Shown piece after piece: positions 7,326 through 17,626 of a DNA stretch of 64,000 nt. Source of the stretch: Ornithinimicrobium avium (GTDB taxonomy: Bacteria; Actinomycetota; Actinomycetes; Actinomycetales; Dermatophilaceae); contig NZ_CP031229.1 in the NCBI RefSeq assembly GCF_003351765.1, positions 1,984,001 through 2,048,000 of the forward strand, read 5' to 3'. The position numbers and the translations under genes were made by a program. Each line of letters starts with the position of its first letter. The stretch's first letter is position 1. The notes below the pieces were generated by a model. It saw only the letters and a list, made by a program, of their open reading frames with translations, searched no databases and was not told the origin of the DNA.

Positions 7326-9155
7326 GTGGGGTCGACGGAGTCTTCCAGCGCCCCACCACCGCATCCCGAGCACCACCCGCTGACCCAGCTGTGGGTCCGC
7401 TACCGGCAGTACCGCGCCCGCGTGGTACTGGCGTTCGTGCTGTCCACGTGCCGCAAGGTCATGGACGTCATGCCCGAGCTGCTCATCGGTGCGGCGATCG
7501 ACGTGGTCGTGCGTGGCTCGGACTCCTTCGTCGCCACGCTCCTGGGCATCGCCGACCGGCGCGACCAGATCCTCGCGCTGGCGGTGATCAACGCGGTCGT
7601 CTGGGTGCTGGAGTCGACCTTCGACTACCTCGCGGCGCTCACCTGGCGCAACCTCGCGCAGCAGGTCGAGCACGACCTGCGGCTGGAGGCCTACGGGCAC
7701 GTCCAGGGTCTCGACATGGCCTGGCACGAGTCACGGGCCACCGGGACCACGCTCGCGGTGGTCAACGACGACGTCAACCAGCTCGAGCGCTTCCTGGACA
7801 CCGGGGTGGACAAGCTCTGGCAGCTGGCGCTCAACGTCGTGCTGGTCGGCGCGGTGTTCGCGCTGAGCAGCTGGACGCTGACGCTGCTGGCGTTCGCGCC
7901 GATCCCGGTGATCATCGTGGGCTCGCTGTGGTTCCAGCGTCGCCTCGAGCCGAGGTATGCCGTGGTCCGCGCCGCCGTCGCCCGCATCAGCGGGCTGGTC
8001 TCGGCCAACCTCGGCGGCATGTCGACGATCAAGTCGTTCACCGCCGAGGAGCGCGAGCTGGAGCGGGTGCGGGAGGCCTCGGAGGCCTACCGGCTGGCCA
8101 ACGCCGAGGCGATCCGGGCCTCGGCGGCGTTCGTCCCGCTGATCCGGATGGCGATCCTCGTCGGCTTCACGATGACGCTGCTCCTGGGCGGGTGGATGGC
8201 GCTGGACGGGCGGCTGGAGCTCGGCCTCTACTCGGTGCTGGTCTTCATGACGCAGCGGCTGCTGTGGCCGCTCACCCAGGTCGGCGAGGTGCTCGACCTC
8301 TACCAGCGGGCGATGGCCTCGGTGCGGCGGATCCTGGCGCTGCTGGACGAGCGGCCGGTGACCCTGCCGGGACAGCGCTCGCCGGCGTCGGTGTCCGGCC
8401 GGCTCGAGCTGCGCGACGTGAGCGCCGGGTATGCCGACGGGCCGGACGTCCTCCACGACGTGTCCATGGTGGTCCCCGCGGGCGAGGTGCACGCCGTCGT
8501 CGGACCGACCGGGGCCGGCAAGTCCACGCTGCTGCGACTGCTGCTGCGCTTCACCGATCCGCGCTCGGGGCAGGTCTGTCTCGACGGGCTCGACCTGCGC
8601 GAGCTGACCTGGGAAGGGCTGCGCGGACGGATCGGCTACGTGTCCCAGGACGTGTTCCTCTTCGAGGGCACCGTCGCGGACAACATCGCCTACGGCCGTC
8701 CCGGGGCCTGCCTCGAGGAGGTCGTGCGGGCGGCGGTCCAGGCGGAGGCGGCCGGCTTCATCGAGGCGATGCCGCACGGCTACGACACCCACGTCGGGGA
8801 GCGCGGCGTGACGCTCTCGGGCGGCCAGCGCCAGCGGCTCGCGCTGGCCCGGGCGATCCTGCGCGACCCGGCGGTGCTGATCCTCGACGAGGCCACCTCT
8901 GCGGTGGACAACGAGACGGAGGCCGCGATCCAGCGCTCGCTGGCCGAGGTCAGCCAGGGGCGCACCACGGTCATGGTCGCCCACCGGCTCTCCACGGTGC
9001 GTCACGCCGACCGGATCTGGGTGCTGGCCGACGGGCGCGTCGTCGAGGCGGGCACCCACGACGAGCTCGTGTCCCGGCCCGGCCCCTACGCCGAGCTGTG
9101 GGCGGTGCAGACCGGCACCCAGATCGGCACGATGGCTGACGCGGAGGTCGGCTGA
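7326..9155 (+). CDS. ABC transporter, fused permease and ATPase (exporter type)
   Basis: A 609-residue half-transporter with an N-terminal six-helix ABC exporter membrane domain (about residues 30-320) and a C-terminal ATPase. Walker A is G-P-T-G-A-G-K-S-T near residue 393, the signature L-S-G-G-Q-R-Q-R near 497, Walker B V-L-I-L-D-E-A-T-S near 516 and the switch His in V-A-H-R-L-S near 550. It should act as a homodimer exporting a lipid or drug-like substrate. The GTG at 7326 sits one base after the DUF3073 stop, suggesting coupling; no strong RBS is visible. The cargo is not identifiable. Confidence 0.92.
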   Translation: MGSTESSSAPPPHPEHHPLTQLWVRYRQYRARVVLAFVLSTCRKVMDVMPELLIGAAIDVVVRGSDSFVATLLGIADRRDQILALAVINAVVWVLESTFDYLAALTWRNLAQQVEHDLRLEAYGHVQGLDMAWHESRATGTTLAVVNDDVNQLERFLDTGVDKLWQLALNVVLVGAVFALSSWTLTLLAFAPIPVIIVGSLWFQRRLEPRYAVVRAAVARISGLVSANLGGMSTIKSFTAEERELERVREASEAYRLANAEAIRASAAFVPLIRMAILVGFTMTLLLGGWMALDGRLELGLYSVLVFMTQRLLWPLTQVGEVLDLYQRAMASVRRILALLDERPVTLPGQRSPASVSGRLELRDVSAGYADGPDVLHDVSMVVPAGEVHAVVGPTGAGKSTLLRLLLRFTDPRSGQVCLDGLDLRELTWEGLRGRIGYVSQDVFLFEGTVADNIAYGRPGACLEEVVRAAVQAEAAGFIEAMPHGYDTHVGERGVTLSGGQRQRLALARAILRDPAVLILDEATSAVDNETEAAIQRSLAEVSQGRTTVMVAHRLSTVRHADRIWVLADGRVVEAGTHDELVSRPGPYAELWAVQTGTQIGTMADAEVG

Positions 9156-9301
9156 GCCGGACCCGCACCGGGTGACCGGCGCACCCGCCGGCGACACCAC
9201 ATACCCCGGGGAAATCGGGTCGGCGGCCGCGGCCCGAGCACGTAGTCTGGACACCGGACGACCGGTGGTGATCACCGGTGGCGGACGACGGGAGGGACGC
9301 G

Positions 9302-9835
9302 GTGGCGCGAGCGCGGCACGAGGCTGCCTGGACCCACCAGGACGCGACGGTGCGCGGCAGCGCCGGCCGGAACCGGGGCTGGGTGATGCTCGCGGTCGGC
9401 TTCGCGGTCATCGCGCTGCTGAGCATCTTCGCCTACAACCGGCTGATGAACTTCCAGACGGTGACCTTCGAGCTGCAGACCTGCCAGGCGTCCCTCGGCG
9501 AGGACGTGAACTGGGCGGACGTCGAGGCGGCCGGGTGCGCGCCGGCCCCGATCGAGGGCGACCGGCTGACGATGTGGCACGGGGGCGACCAGTCGAGCGC
9601 GGACGAGGTGACCGGAGGCGCGTGGGTCTTCGACGGCGTGCCGGTGAACACGGTGGTCAACTCGATGCAGATCGACACCGCTGTCCCCGCCCGCAGCGTG
9701 GTGCTGGTCGAGCCCGACAAGAAACAGGTGCGCACGGTCCTGACCTCCGACAGCGCGAGGACGCGGTGGAGCGGCTACGTCGGCGACCGCGCTGCCACGA
9801 CCCTCTGGGTGCTGGTCACGCCCGAGGGCGGGTAG
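9302..9835 (+). CDS. single-pass membrane protein of unknown function
   Basis: A 177-residue protein with one predicted transmembrane helix at about residues 25-45 and an extracytoplasmic region of about 130 residues that carries two Cys (near 60 and 75) that could pair. I do not recognise the family. The GTG at 9302 is chosen because GGAGGGAC lies about five bases upstream; a GTG at 9278 would add eight residues without a site. It is preceded by a gap of 146 bases containing a GGTGATCACC palindrome near 9266-9275. No operon partner is evident; the SOS-like sites follow downstream. Confidence 0.7.
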   Translation: MARARHEAAWTHQDATVRGSAGRNRGWVMLAVGFAVIALLSIFAYNRLMNFQTVTFELQTCQASLGEDVNWADVEAAGCAPAPIEGDRLTMWHGGDQSSADEVTGGAWVFDGVPVNTVVNSMQIDTAVPARSVVLVEPDKKQVRTVLTSDSARTRWSGYVGDRAATTLWVLVTPEGG

Positions 9836-9879
9836 CCGCCCGGGCGTCCCGGGGACGTCGTCCACACGCCCCGGTCCTC

Positions 9880-9895
9880 TCAGACATCTGTACGA
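9880..9895. promoter_or_regulatory. SOS box-like site A
   Basis: The 16 bases match the actinobacterial LexA consensus TCGAAC-N4-GTTCGA at 9 of 12 fixed positions, with the right half (GTACGA) better conserved. Together with site B at 9921-9936 it forms a 13-base inverted repeat with one mismatch (9884-9896 against 9920-9932). Both lie just upstream of the DUF222/HNH gene. LexA binding is inference. Confidence 0.45.
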
Positions 9896-9920
9896 CACGC
9901 TGTGGAAATCTCCGAGTATG

Positions 9921-9936
9921 TCGTACGGATGTTCTA
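9921..9936. promoter_or_regulatory. SOS box-like site B
   Basis: The sequence TCGTAC-GGAT-GTTCTA matches TCGAAC-N4-GTTCGA at 10 of 12 fixed positions. It ends 59 bases before the chosen ATG of the DUF222/HNH gene. An in-frame ATG at 9918 would place the site inside the coding region, which argues for the later start at 9996. DUF222/HNH (13E12-type) genes are reported members of the mycobacterial LexA regulon, which makes SOS control plausible. Confidence 0.5.
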
Positions 9937-9995
9937 GCCTTGTTCCACGAGGTCGACCTCACCAGGAGGCCGGTCGAGAAGGTCCGGGGGCGGAC

Positions 9996-12298
9996 ATGGA
10001 CACCGAGGACGAGCGTTGGGGGCGGGTGCTGGTCGAGGGCGTCGCCGAGCGCGCCCGGCTCGACCTCGCTGCCCTGGGCGCCTTCGTGCCGGGCGCGTGG
10101 GCCGACCGGGCCGCGATCGGGCTGGACCGTCTCCAGGGGATCCTGCCCGAGACCGCGGCGGACCGGCTCCCCGAGGACATCGCGGAGCTGCTCGACCCGC
10201 TGGTGGACGCGTTCGACCGTCAGCAGATGAGCAGTGCCGCCGCGCTGGACGCCCTTCAGGCGGCGCACCGGCTGAGCGCGGCGGCGGAGGCAGCGGTGCT
10301 GCACGCCTCGCGGGAGCTTGCCGCCCGGACCGGGGAGGAGCAGCTGAGGCTCAAGGAGGTCGCCGACCCGGAGGAGCTCTCGCGCACCGCGCGTGAGCGG
10401 TGGCGGGGCCGGTGCAAGTCCCTGCCGGCGTTCGAGATCTCCGCGCTGACCGGTGAGGGGAGGGGCACTGCGAGGGAGCGGGTCGCGATCGCACTGGCGC
10501 CGGAGGTCTCCCGCAGGGCGGTCGACCAGGCCCTCGTGGCCGGCATCGCCCGGTTGGACCTGGTCGTCGCGTGGTGGCGCCGGTGCGCCCGGATGCCGCA
10601 CGAGCAGGCCGGCGCGGTGGCCCGCGCTCTCTTCGCCACGGATGCCGGTCCTGCCGAGGCTGCCGTCGAGCGGCTGACCCCCGAGGGCGAGCTGTCGACC
10701 CTGCCCTGGGCCAAGAAGGAATTCTACCGGGCGCTCGAGCGCGAGGCGCTGCGCCAGGAGAGCGCAGACCCGGAGGCCCAGGAGCGCAAGCGTCAGTCCG
10801 CCCACAAGAACCGGGACGCCTACGCCGAGACCGACGACGAAGGGACGGCCAAGCTGGTCATCACCGGAGACACGATCTCGATCATCGGCTGCGTGGGGCG
10901 CCTGGCAGATCTCGCCGCCAGGGCGCGGCGGGAGGGGGACCCTCGCACCGAGTCCCAGCTGCGCTCCGACATCGCCCGCTCGCTGCTGCTGCACGGCACC
11001 CTGGACCTGCCCGACCTCGGCGACGAACCCAGCCTGATCACCCCCCACGACGTCGAACGGCTCGTCGACGTCCTCTCCGGCACCCCCGCGCACGAGGTCC
11101 AGGTGGTCATCCCCTGGGACGCCCTCACCGGCACCGCCGCTCTGATCGGCCCCGGCGTCGTCAACCCCACGCCGGTGGATACTTTCGGGACCAGTCAGGA
11201 GCGGGACGCGACCGGCACCCCCGACACCAGCGGCGCTCCTGACGCTGCCAGCGGTGCGACTGCCCGTGATGGCATGGCACCGTCCGGTTGTCCTCCGGGC
11301 ACGGCCCTGGGCGTCCCCGGACCGGCGGCACCGCCCGGTCCGCCGGGCCAGGTCGGACAGATCCTGGGTCGCCACGGCCGCTACCTGTCCGCCGCGGAGA
11401 TCAGACGCATCCTCGGGCGACCGGGCACGACCATCTACCGGCTCCTCACCGACCCTGCCGACGGCCGGTGCCTGGAGCGCAGCGTGACCGCCTACGCCCC
11501 CGACGCGGCGATGCGTGCCCAGCTGCGCGCCGCGGACGTGACGTCGCGGGCACCCGGGTCGACGACCCCTGCGGGCAGCTCCCAGCTCGACCACGTCGTG
11601 GAGTACCTCATCGGCGGCGCCACGAGTGAGCGCAACCTGCAGACGCTCGACGTGCCCTTCCACGCCATCAAGACCGAGAAGTTCTGGGACGCCGAGATGG
11701 ACGCCGCCCGCAACGTCACCTGGACCTCGTTCTGGGGGCGGATCTACCGCACCCGCACCTACGACTACCGACAGTTCTCCACCTGGGTCCTCGGTGGCGA
11801 GACCGCCGGTGGCGGCAGCCCCGGTGACGGGACCCCCGCCGGCCGCAGCCCCGGCGGGACACGTGGTGACGGCACGCACGACGACCAGCTCCTCGACGAA
11901 CGCTACCTGGCCTCGCTGCTCGTCTACGCGGCCCTGGCCCGACGCGGACCAGGTCACCGGCTCGAGGCCGACGACGACGACCCGACCTCGACCTCGACCC
12001 GCACAGCCGCGCCGCGCTCCAGCGCCTGCGCGAGGCCGTCGTGCTCCGCCACACCTCCAGCACCGGCCGCACGATCCCCGGTCCCCGCCCGGGCACCCCC
12101 ACCCCCAAAAAACTCCTCGCCACCGACCGCCAGCACATCCTCGACCACCACGACTGGGTCAAGAGCGCCACGGACACCACCGCCGAACGCGCTACCGAGG
12201 GGCCGCAGGAGGACACAGCCCTCGGTCGGACCGACGCCCCCCAGCACGACGACCCGCCCGAGGAAGACCGCCCCACCGACCCTCCCCCGCCGTTCTGA
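9996..12298 (+). pseudogene. DUF222/HNH endonuclease, 13E12 type, one-base frameshift
   Basis: The frame opened at 9996 encodes a long helical DUF222 domain (about residues 20-330), a low-complexity linker, and an HNH nuclease core near residues 528-555 (L-D-H-V-V, then N-L-Q and F-H-A-I-K). The family's usual tail (D-L-D-L-D-P-H-S, then a Pro-rich end in P-P-P-F) is present but lies in the -1 frame and stops at 12298. The break is at 11981-11983, where GAC CCG replaces the GAC CCC G needed to stay in frame, so one C is missing. Without it translation runs on in frame into the deaminase gene. It may be a true mutation or a sequencing error. SOS-like sites precede it. Confidence 0.8.
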
Positions 12299-12357
12299 CG
12301 GGGTCGGCACGGACGGATCTCGACGCTCATACTGGGACCATGCGGACGGAGGAGACA

Positions 12358-12803
12358 TGAACGACGCCGAACTGCTGGCCGCCGCGCTCCAGGAGGCCCG
12401 CACCGGGCTGGGCGAGGGAGGGGTGCCGATCGGGGCCGCGCTGGCCGTCGACGGCCGGATCGTGGGCACCGGCCGCAACCGGCGCGTCCAGCAGGGCAGC
12501 GCCATCCGGCACGGCGAGACCGACTGCCTGGAGAACATCGGCCGGCTTCCGGCCTCGGCCTACGCGCGGGCGACGATGGCGACGACGCTGTCCCCGTGCG
12601 ACATGTGCACGGGCGCGGTCCTGCTCTACAAGATCCCCCGGCTCGTCATCGGGGAGAACCAGAACTTCTACGGCGGCGAGGACCTTCTGCGGCAGCGCGG
12701 GGTGGAGGTGGTGGTGCTGGACGACGCCGAGTGCACCGCGATGATGGCCGGCTTCATCGCCGAGAACCCCGAGCTGTGGAACGAGGACATCGGGGTGCAG
12801 TGA
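12358..12803 (+). CDS. cytosine deaminase, yeast Fcy1 type
   Basis: A 148-residue zinc deaminase predicted to convert cytosine to uracil. It resembles yeast Fcy1 rather than bacterial CodA or TadA: G-V-P-I-G near residue 22, H-G-E-T-D-C-L-E-N at 52-60, T-T-L-S-P-C-D-M-C-T-G at 76-86 and V-I-G-E-N-Q-N-F near 100. Predicted zinc ligands are His52, Cys81 and Cys84, with Glu54 as proton shuttle; the C-terminal E-D-I-G also matches. The ATG at 12358 has GGAGGAG six bases upstream, so it is a separate gene even though the frameshifted upstream frame reads into it. Uracil could then enter UMP through upp at 38.8 kb. Confidence 0.88.
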
Positions 12804-12831
12804 GCCCCCCTCCCTACCGGCGCCAGGCGGC

Positions 12832-13947
12832 TCAGCCCGGGTAGGTCCCCACCATCTGCACCGCTCCCCCGTCGACGCCCTTCGCGCCCTGGACGACCGG
12901 CTCGTCGTAGCGGTCCGCCGTCGACGGGTCGCCCACCGCCCCGACCTCCCACGCCGTGATGCCGTGGCCGGACAGGACCTCCTTGGTCCGCGTCACCCCC
13001 TCGGGCGCGACGACGGCCACGAACCCGACGCCCATGTTGAGCGTCTGCTCCAGGTCGGCCAGCGGCACCTGCCCCAGCTCCTGGACCAGCGAGAAGATGG
13101 CCGGCGGCGTCCACACCCGTTCGACGGTCGCCAGGTCCCCCGCGGGCAGGACGCGCGCCAGGTTGGCGGCCAGCCCGCCGCCGGTCACGTGCGACAGCGC
13201 GTGCAGCCCCACCCCGGCCCGGACCACGTCCAGCAGGGGCCGGGTGTAGATCCGGGTCGGCTCCAGGCACTCCTCGCCCAGGGTGCGTCCCAGCTCCTCG
13301 ACGTGCCGGTCCCAGGCCCAGCCGGCCGCGGCGACCACGCGCCGCACCAGGGAGTAGCCGTTGGAGTGCAGGCCCGAGGACGGGATCGCCAGCACCACGT
13401 CGCCGCGCCGCACCAGGTGCGGCCCCAGGACGTCGTCGTGCTCGACGACGCCGGTGGCTGCGCCCGCCACGTCGTACTCCTCGGGCCCGAGCAGCCCGGG
13501 ATGCTCTGCGGTCTCCCCGCCGACCAGCGCGACGCCGGCCAGCTCGCAGCCGCGCGCGATCCCCGAGACGATCGCCGCGATCCGCTCGGGCACGACCTTG
13601 CCGCAGGCGATGTAGTCGGTCATGAACAGCGGCTCCGCGCCGCTGACCACGATGTCGTCGACGACCATGCCGACGAGGTCCTGCCCGATCGTGTCGTGCA
13701 CGTCCATCGCCTGCGCGATCGCGACCTTGGTGCCGACCCCGTCGGTGGAGGTGGCCAGCACCGGCCGGCGCATGTGCCTCAGTGCCGACGCGTCGAACAT
13801 CCCGGCGAAGCCCCCGAGCCCGCCCACGACCTCCGGACGGGTCGCGCGGGCCACCGACTCCTTCATCAGCTCCACGGCCCTGTCCCCGGCGTGGACGTCG
13901 ACGCCGGCGCTGGCGTAGGTGATCGGCTGGCGGTCCGGCGCGGTCAT
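12832..13947 (-). CDS. purM: phosphoribosylformylglycinamidine cyclo-ligase
   Basis: A 371-residue AIR synthetase, the fifth step of de novo purine synthesis. PurM hallmarks are Y-A-S-A-G-V-D near the start, S-T-D-G-V-G-T-K near residue 67, D-D-I-V-V-S-G-A-E-P-L-F-M-T-D, V-G-G-E-T-A-E-H-P-G, and H-V-T-G-G-G-L near residue 250. The ATG at 13947 has a GAGGGG site seven bases upstream; a TTG at 13965 is less likely. It lies 54 bases downstream of purF on the same strand, the usual actinobacterial order, and converges on the cytosine deaminase gene. Confidence 0.96.
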   Translation of the reverse strand: MTAPDRQPITYASAGVDVHAGDRAVELMKESVARATRPEVVGGLGGFAGMFDASALRHMRRPVLATSTDGVGTKVAIAQAMDVHDTIGQDLVGMVVDDIVVSGAEPLFMTDYIACGKVVPERIAAIVSGIARGCELAGVALVGGETAEHPGLLGPEEYDVAGAATGVVEHDDVLGPHLVRRGDVVLAIPSSGLHSNGYSLVRRVVAAAGWAWDRHVEELGRTLGEECLEPTRIYTRPLLDVVRAGVGLHALSHVTGGGLAANLARVLPAGDLATVERVWTPPAIFSLVQELGQVPLADLEQTLNMGVGFVAVVAPEGVTRTKEVLSGHGITAWEVGAVGDPSTADRYDEPVVQGAKGVDGGAVQMVGTYPG

Positions 13948-14001
13948 GGGCGTCCCCTCGGGCAAGGTGTGCGGACAGTTCTGGTCAGTATGTGGTGCAG
14001 G

Positions 14002-15585
<1,584 letters not shown>

Positions 15586-15656
15586 GCGCCCATCATTCCA
15601 CAGCCGACCGGCCGGCCCGGCGGAATGCTGACGCGTCACGCACCGTTGTCGAGGAC

Positions 15657-16421
15657 ATGGCTCCCACCTCCTCGCCCGACACGTCCATGCGCATCGACGT
15701 CTGGTCCGACATCGCCTGCCCGTGGTGCTACGTCGGCAAGCGCCGCCTGGAGTCCGCCCTCGGCGGCTTCGAGCACGCCGACGACGTGGAGGTGGTCTGG
15801 CACAGCTTCGAGCTCGACCCCTCCGCCCCGGTGCCGCCGGTGGAGACCTCGACCACGGCGCTGGCCAGGAAGTACGGCGGCGGCCCGGAGCAGATCGCCG
15901 CGATGCAGGAGCGGGTCAGTGAGACGGCCGCGGGCGAGGGGCTGGACCTCCAGCTCGGGCGGACGCTGCACCTCAACACCCGGGACGGCCACCGGCTCAT
16001 CCACCTCGCGCTCGACAAGGGCGGCCCGGAGCTGCAGGGGCGGCTGAAGGAGGCCCTGCTCGACGCATACTTCGTGCAGGCCCAGGACGTGACCGACCGC
16101 GCCGTGCTCACCACGCTCGCCGAGGGCGTCGGCCTGGGGGCCACGGAGGTCGCCGAGGTCCTCGAGAGCGACGCGTACGACGCAGCCGTCACCGCAGACG
16201 TCGAGCAGGCCCGCGCCTACGGCGCGAACGGCGTGCCGTTCTTCGTGGTCGACGGACGCTACGGGATCTCCGGGGCGCAGCCGACCGAGGTCTTCGCCGG
16301 CGCGCTCCAGCAGGCGTGGTCCGAGCGCCGCCCCGTGCTGCAGAGGGTCGGCCCGGCCGGGACGACCGGCGAGGACGCGGCGGCCTGCGGGCCGGACGGC
16401 TGCGAGCTGCCGCAGGGCTGA
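15657..16421 (+). CDS. DsbA family oxidoreductase, FrnE-like
   Basis: A 254-residue cytoplasmic thioredoxin-fold oxidoreductase of the FrnE branch. The redox motif is C-P-W-C in D-I-A-C-P-W-C-Y-V-G near residue 20, and the cis-Pro loop is G-V-P-F-F-V-V near residue 192. There is no signal peptide. The short tail carries a second Cys pair, C-G-P-D-G-C, separated by four residues, which is common in actinobacterial FrnE homologues and could accept electrons from the active site. The ATG at 15657 is chosen; the ATG at 15687 would also keep the domain intact. Its physiological substrate is unknown. Confidence 0.88.
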   Translation: MAPTSSPDTSMRIDVWSDIACPWCYVGKRRLESALGGFEHADDVEVVWHSFELDPSAPVPPVETSTTALARKYGGGPEQIAAMQERVSETAAGEGLDLQLGRTLHLNTRDGHRLIHLALDKGGPELQGRLKEALLDAYFVQAQDVTDRAVLTTLAEGVGLGATEVAEVLESDAYDAAVTADVEQARAYGANGVPFFVVDGRYGISGAQPTEVFAGALQQAWSERRPVLQRVGPAGTTGEDAAACGPDGCELPQG

Positions 16422-16448
16422 GCCCGCTGCACGCTCGCGGGCCGCTGC

Positions 16449-16760
16449 TCAGCGCCGCGAGGAGCGGCGGTCGGCGAGCAGGTAGGCCGCCGAGCCCAGG
16501 AGCAGCCCGACGAGCAGGCCGGTGGCGCCCAGCAGGATGAGCTCCTGCAAGGCGCTGCTGTTGGGAGCATCGGGACCGTAGCGCCCCACGAACGCCCCCA
16601 CGACGAAGCCGAGGAACCCGCCGGCGACGAGGAAGCGCACCATGTCCGGCCGGCGCCGCACCGGCACCAGGATCTCGCCGGGGGGCTGGCGTCCTGTCCC
16701 GTGCTGCCCTCCGCGCTCACGCCCCGGCTCGCCGTCCGTCACCTTGTCGTCCTCGTCCAC
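16449..16760 (-). CDS. small two-helix membrane protein, unknown
   Basis: A protein of about 103 residues: an acidic then Arg-rich hydrophilic N-terminal half, two predicted transmembrane helices separated by a short polar loop (G-R-Y-G-P-D-A-P-N-S), and a basic tail R-R-S-S-R-R. I do not recognise a family. The start is uncertain: tandem GTG codons at 16763 and 16760 follow a GGAGG closely, with 16760 the better spaced. A GTG at 16781 is also in frame. It converges on the DsbA-like gene and is divergent from the PPOX gene with a very short gap. Confidence 0.65.
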   Translation of the reverse strand: MDEDDKVTDGEPGRERGGQHGTGRQPPGEILVPVRRRPDMVRFLVAGGFLGFVVGAFVGRYGPDAPNSSALQELILLGATGLLVGLLLGSAAYLLADRRSSRR

Positions 16761-16795
16761 CACCCCTCCAGTGTCCCTCACGCTACGGTCGGTGC

Positions 16796-17203
16796 ATGCC
16801 CACGCCTCCCCTGCCCGACGCCGTCACAGATTTCCTCGCCGCACCCAACCACGCGACGATCAGCGTGGTGCGCGCCGACGGCCAACCGGTCTCGACCCCG
16901 ACCTGGTACCTCCTTGAGGGCGGCCGGATCCTGGTCAACATGGACGAGGGGCGGCGGCGCCTGGCGCACCTGCGCCACGACCCCCGGGTGGCGCTGAGCG
17001 CGCTCGATCCCGAGGACTGGATCACGCACGTGAGCATCCTCGGCCGGGTCGTCGAGCTCGTCGAGGACGCGGGTCTGGTCGACATCGACCGGCTCTCCGA
17101 GCACTACACCGGCCACCCCTACCGCGTGCGCGACAGGGGGCGCGTCAGCGCGTGGGTGCAGATCGACCGCTGGCACGGGTGGGGCCGGCTCAAGGACGGC
17201 TGA
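16796..17203 (+). CDS. PPOX-class pyridoxamine 5'-phosphate oxidase-like protein
   Basis: A 135-residue split-barrel flavin/F420-binding protein. The family pattern is clear: an N-terminal helix ending F-L, A-T-I-S-V-V-R-A-D-G, the P-T-W-Y strand, and a final segment ending W-H-G-W-G. Actinobacterial relatives of this length use F420 or bind heme or flavin; the cofactor here is not decidable by eye. It is probably a cytosolic reductase or cofactor-binding protein. It converges on the SCP2-like gene with a 16-base gap. Confidence 0.82.
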   Translation: MPTPPLPDAVTDFLAAPNHATISVVRADGQPVSTPTWYLLEGGRILVNMDEGRRRLAHLRHDPRVALSALDPEDWITHVSILGRVVELVEDAGLVDIDRLSEHYTGHPYRVRDRGRVSAWVQIDRWHGWGRLKDG

Positions 17204-17219
17204 GTCGAGCGCGGCGGTC

Positions 17220-17600
17220 TCACCCCAGGGGCAGGTAGGCCGTGAGGTCCGCCCGCTGCCCCGACGCCCGGACGGCGCCGCTCGCCACACCCTGCGCCCA
17301 GGTGAGCCGGCCCGTCACCAGCTCCAGCCAGGTCTGCGCATCGGTCTCCACGACGTTGGTCGGCGTCCCCCGGGTGTGCCGCGGGCCCTCGATGCACTGC
17401 ACCGCGGCGAACGGCGGGACGCGGACCTCCACGGACCGCCCCGGTGCCCGGACCGACAGCTCCTCCGCGGTGTAGCGCACCGCGGTGGCGAGCACCTGGC
17501 GCGGCACGGCGGGCGCGCCGCGCTCCGCGGTCTGCGCGGCGAGCCACACCCCCAGGGCCTCCTCCCCGGCGGCGACGTCGACGCGGCGGCGCGGCGGCAT
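17220..17600 (-). CDS. sterol carrier (SCP2-like) family protein
   Basis: A 126-residue protein resembling the actinobacterial sterol carrier family, a short SCP2-like fold. Visible features are the central [13 protein letters not shown] segment, the [14 protein letters not shown] strand-helix and the [16 protein letters not shown] end, the usual closing motif. Members bind small hydrophobic ligands. The ATG is at 17600. It follows the arginine deiminase gene on the same strand after 26 bases and may be co-transcribed; no functional link is known. Confidence 0.75.
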   Translation of the reverse strand: MPPRRRVDVAAGEEALGVWLAAQTAERGAPAVPRQVLATAVRYTAEELSVRAPGRSVEVRVPPFAAVQCIEGPRHTRGTPTNVVETDAQTWLELVTGRLTWAQGVASGAVRASGQRADLTAYLPLG

Positions 17601-17626
17601 ACCTGGACGACCTGTCGGGAGCGGGC

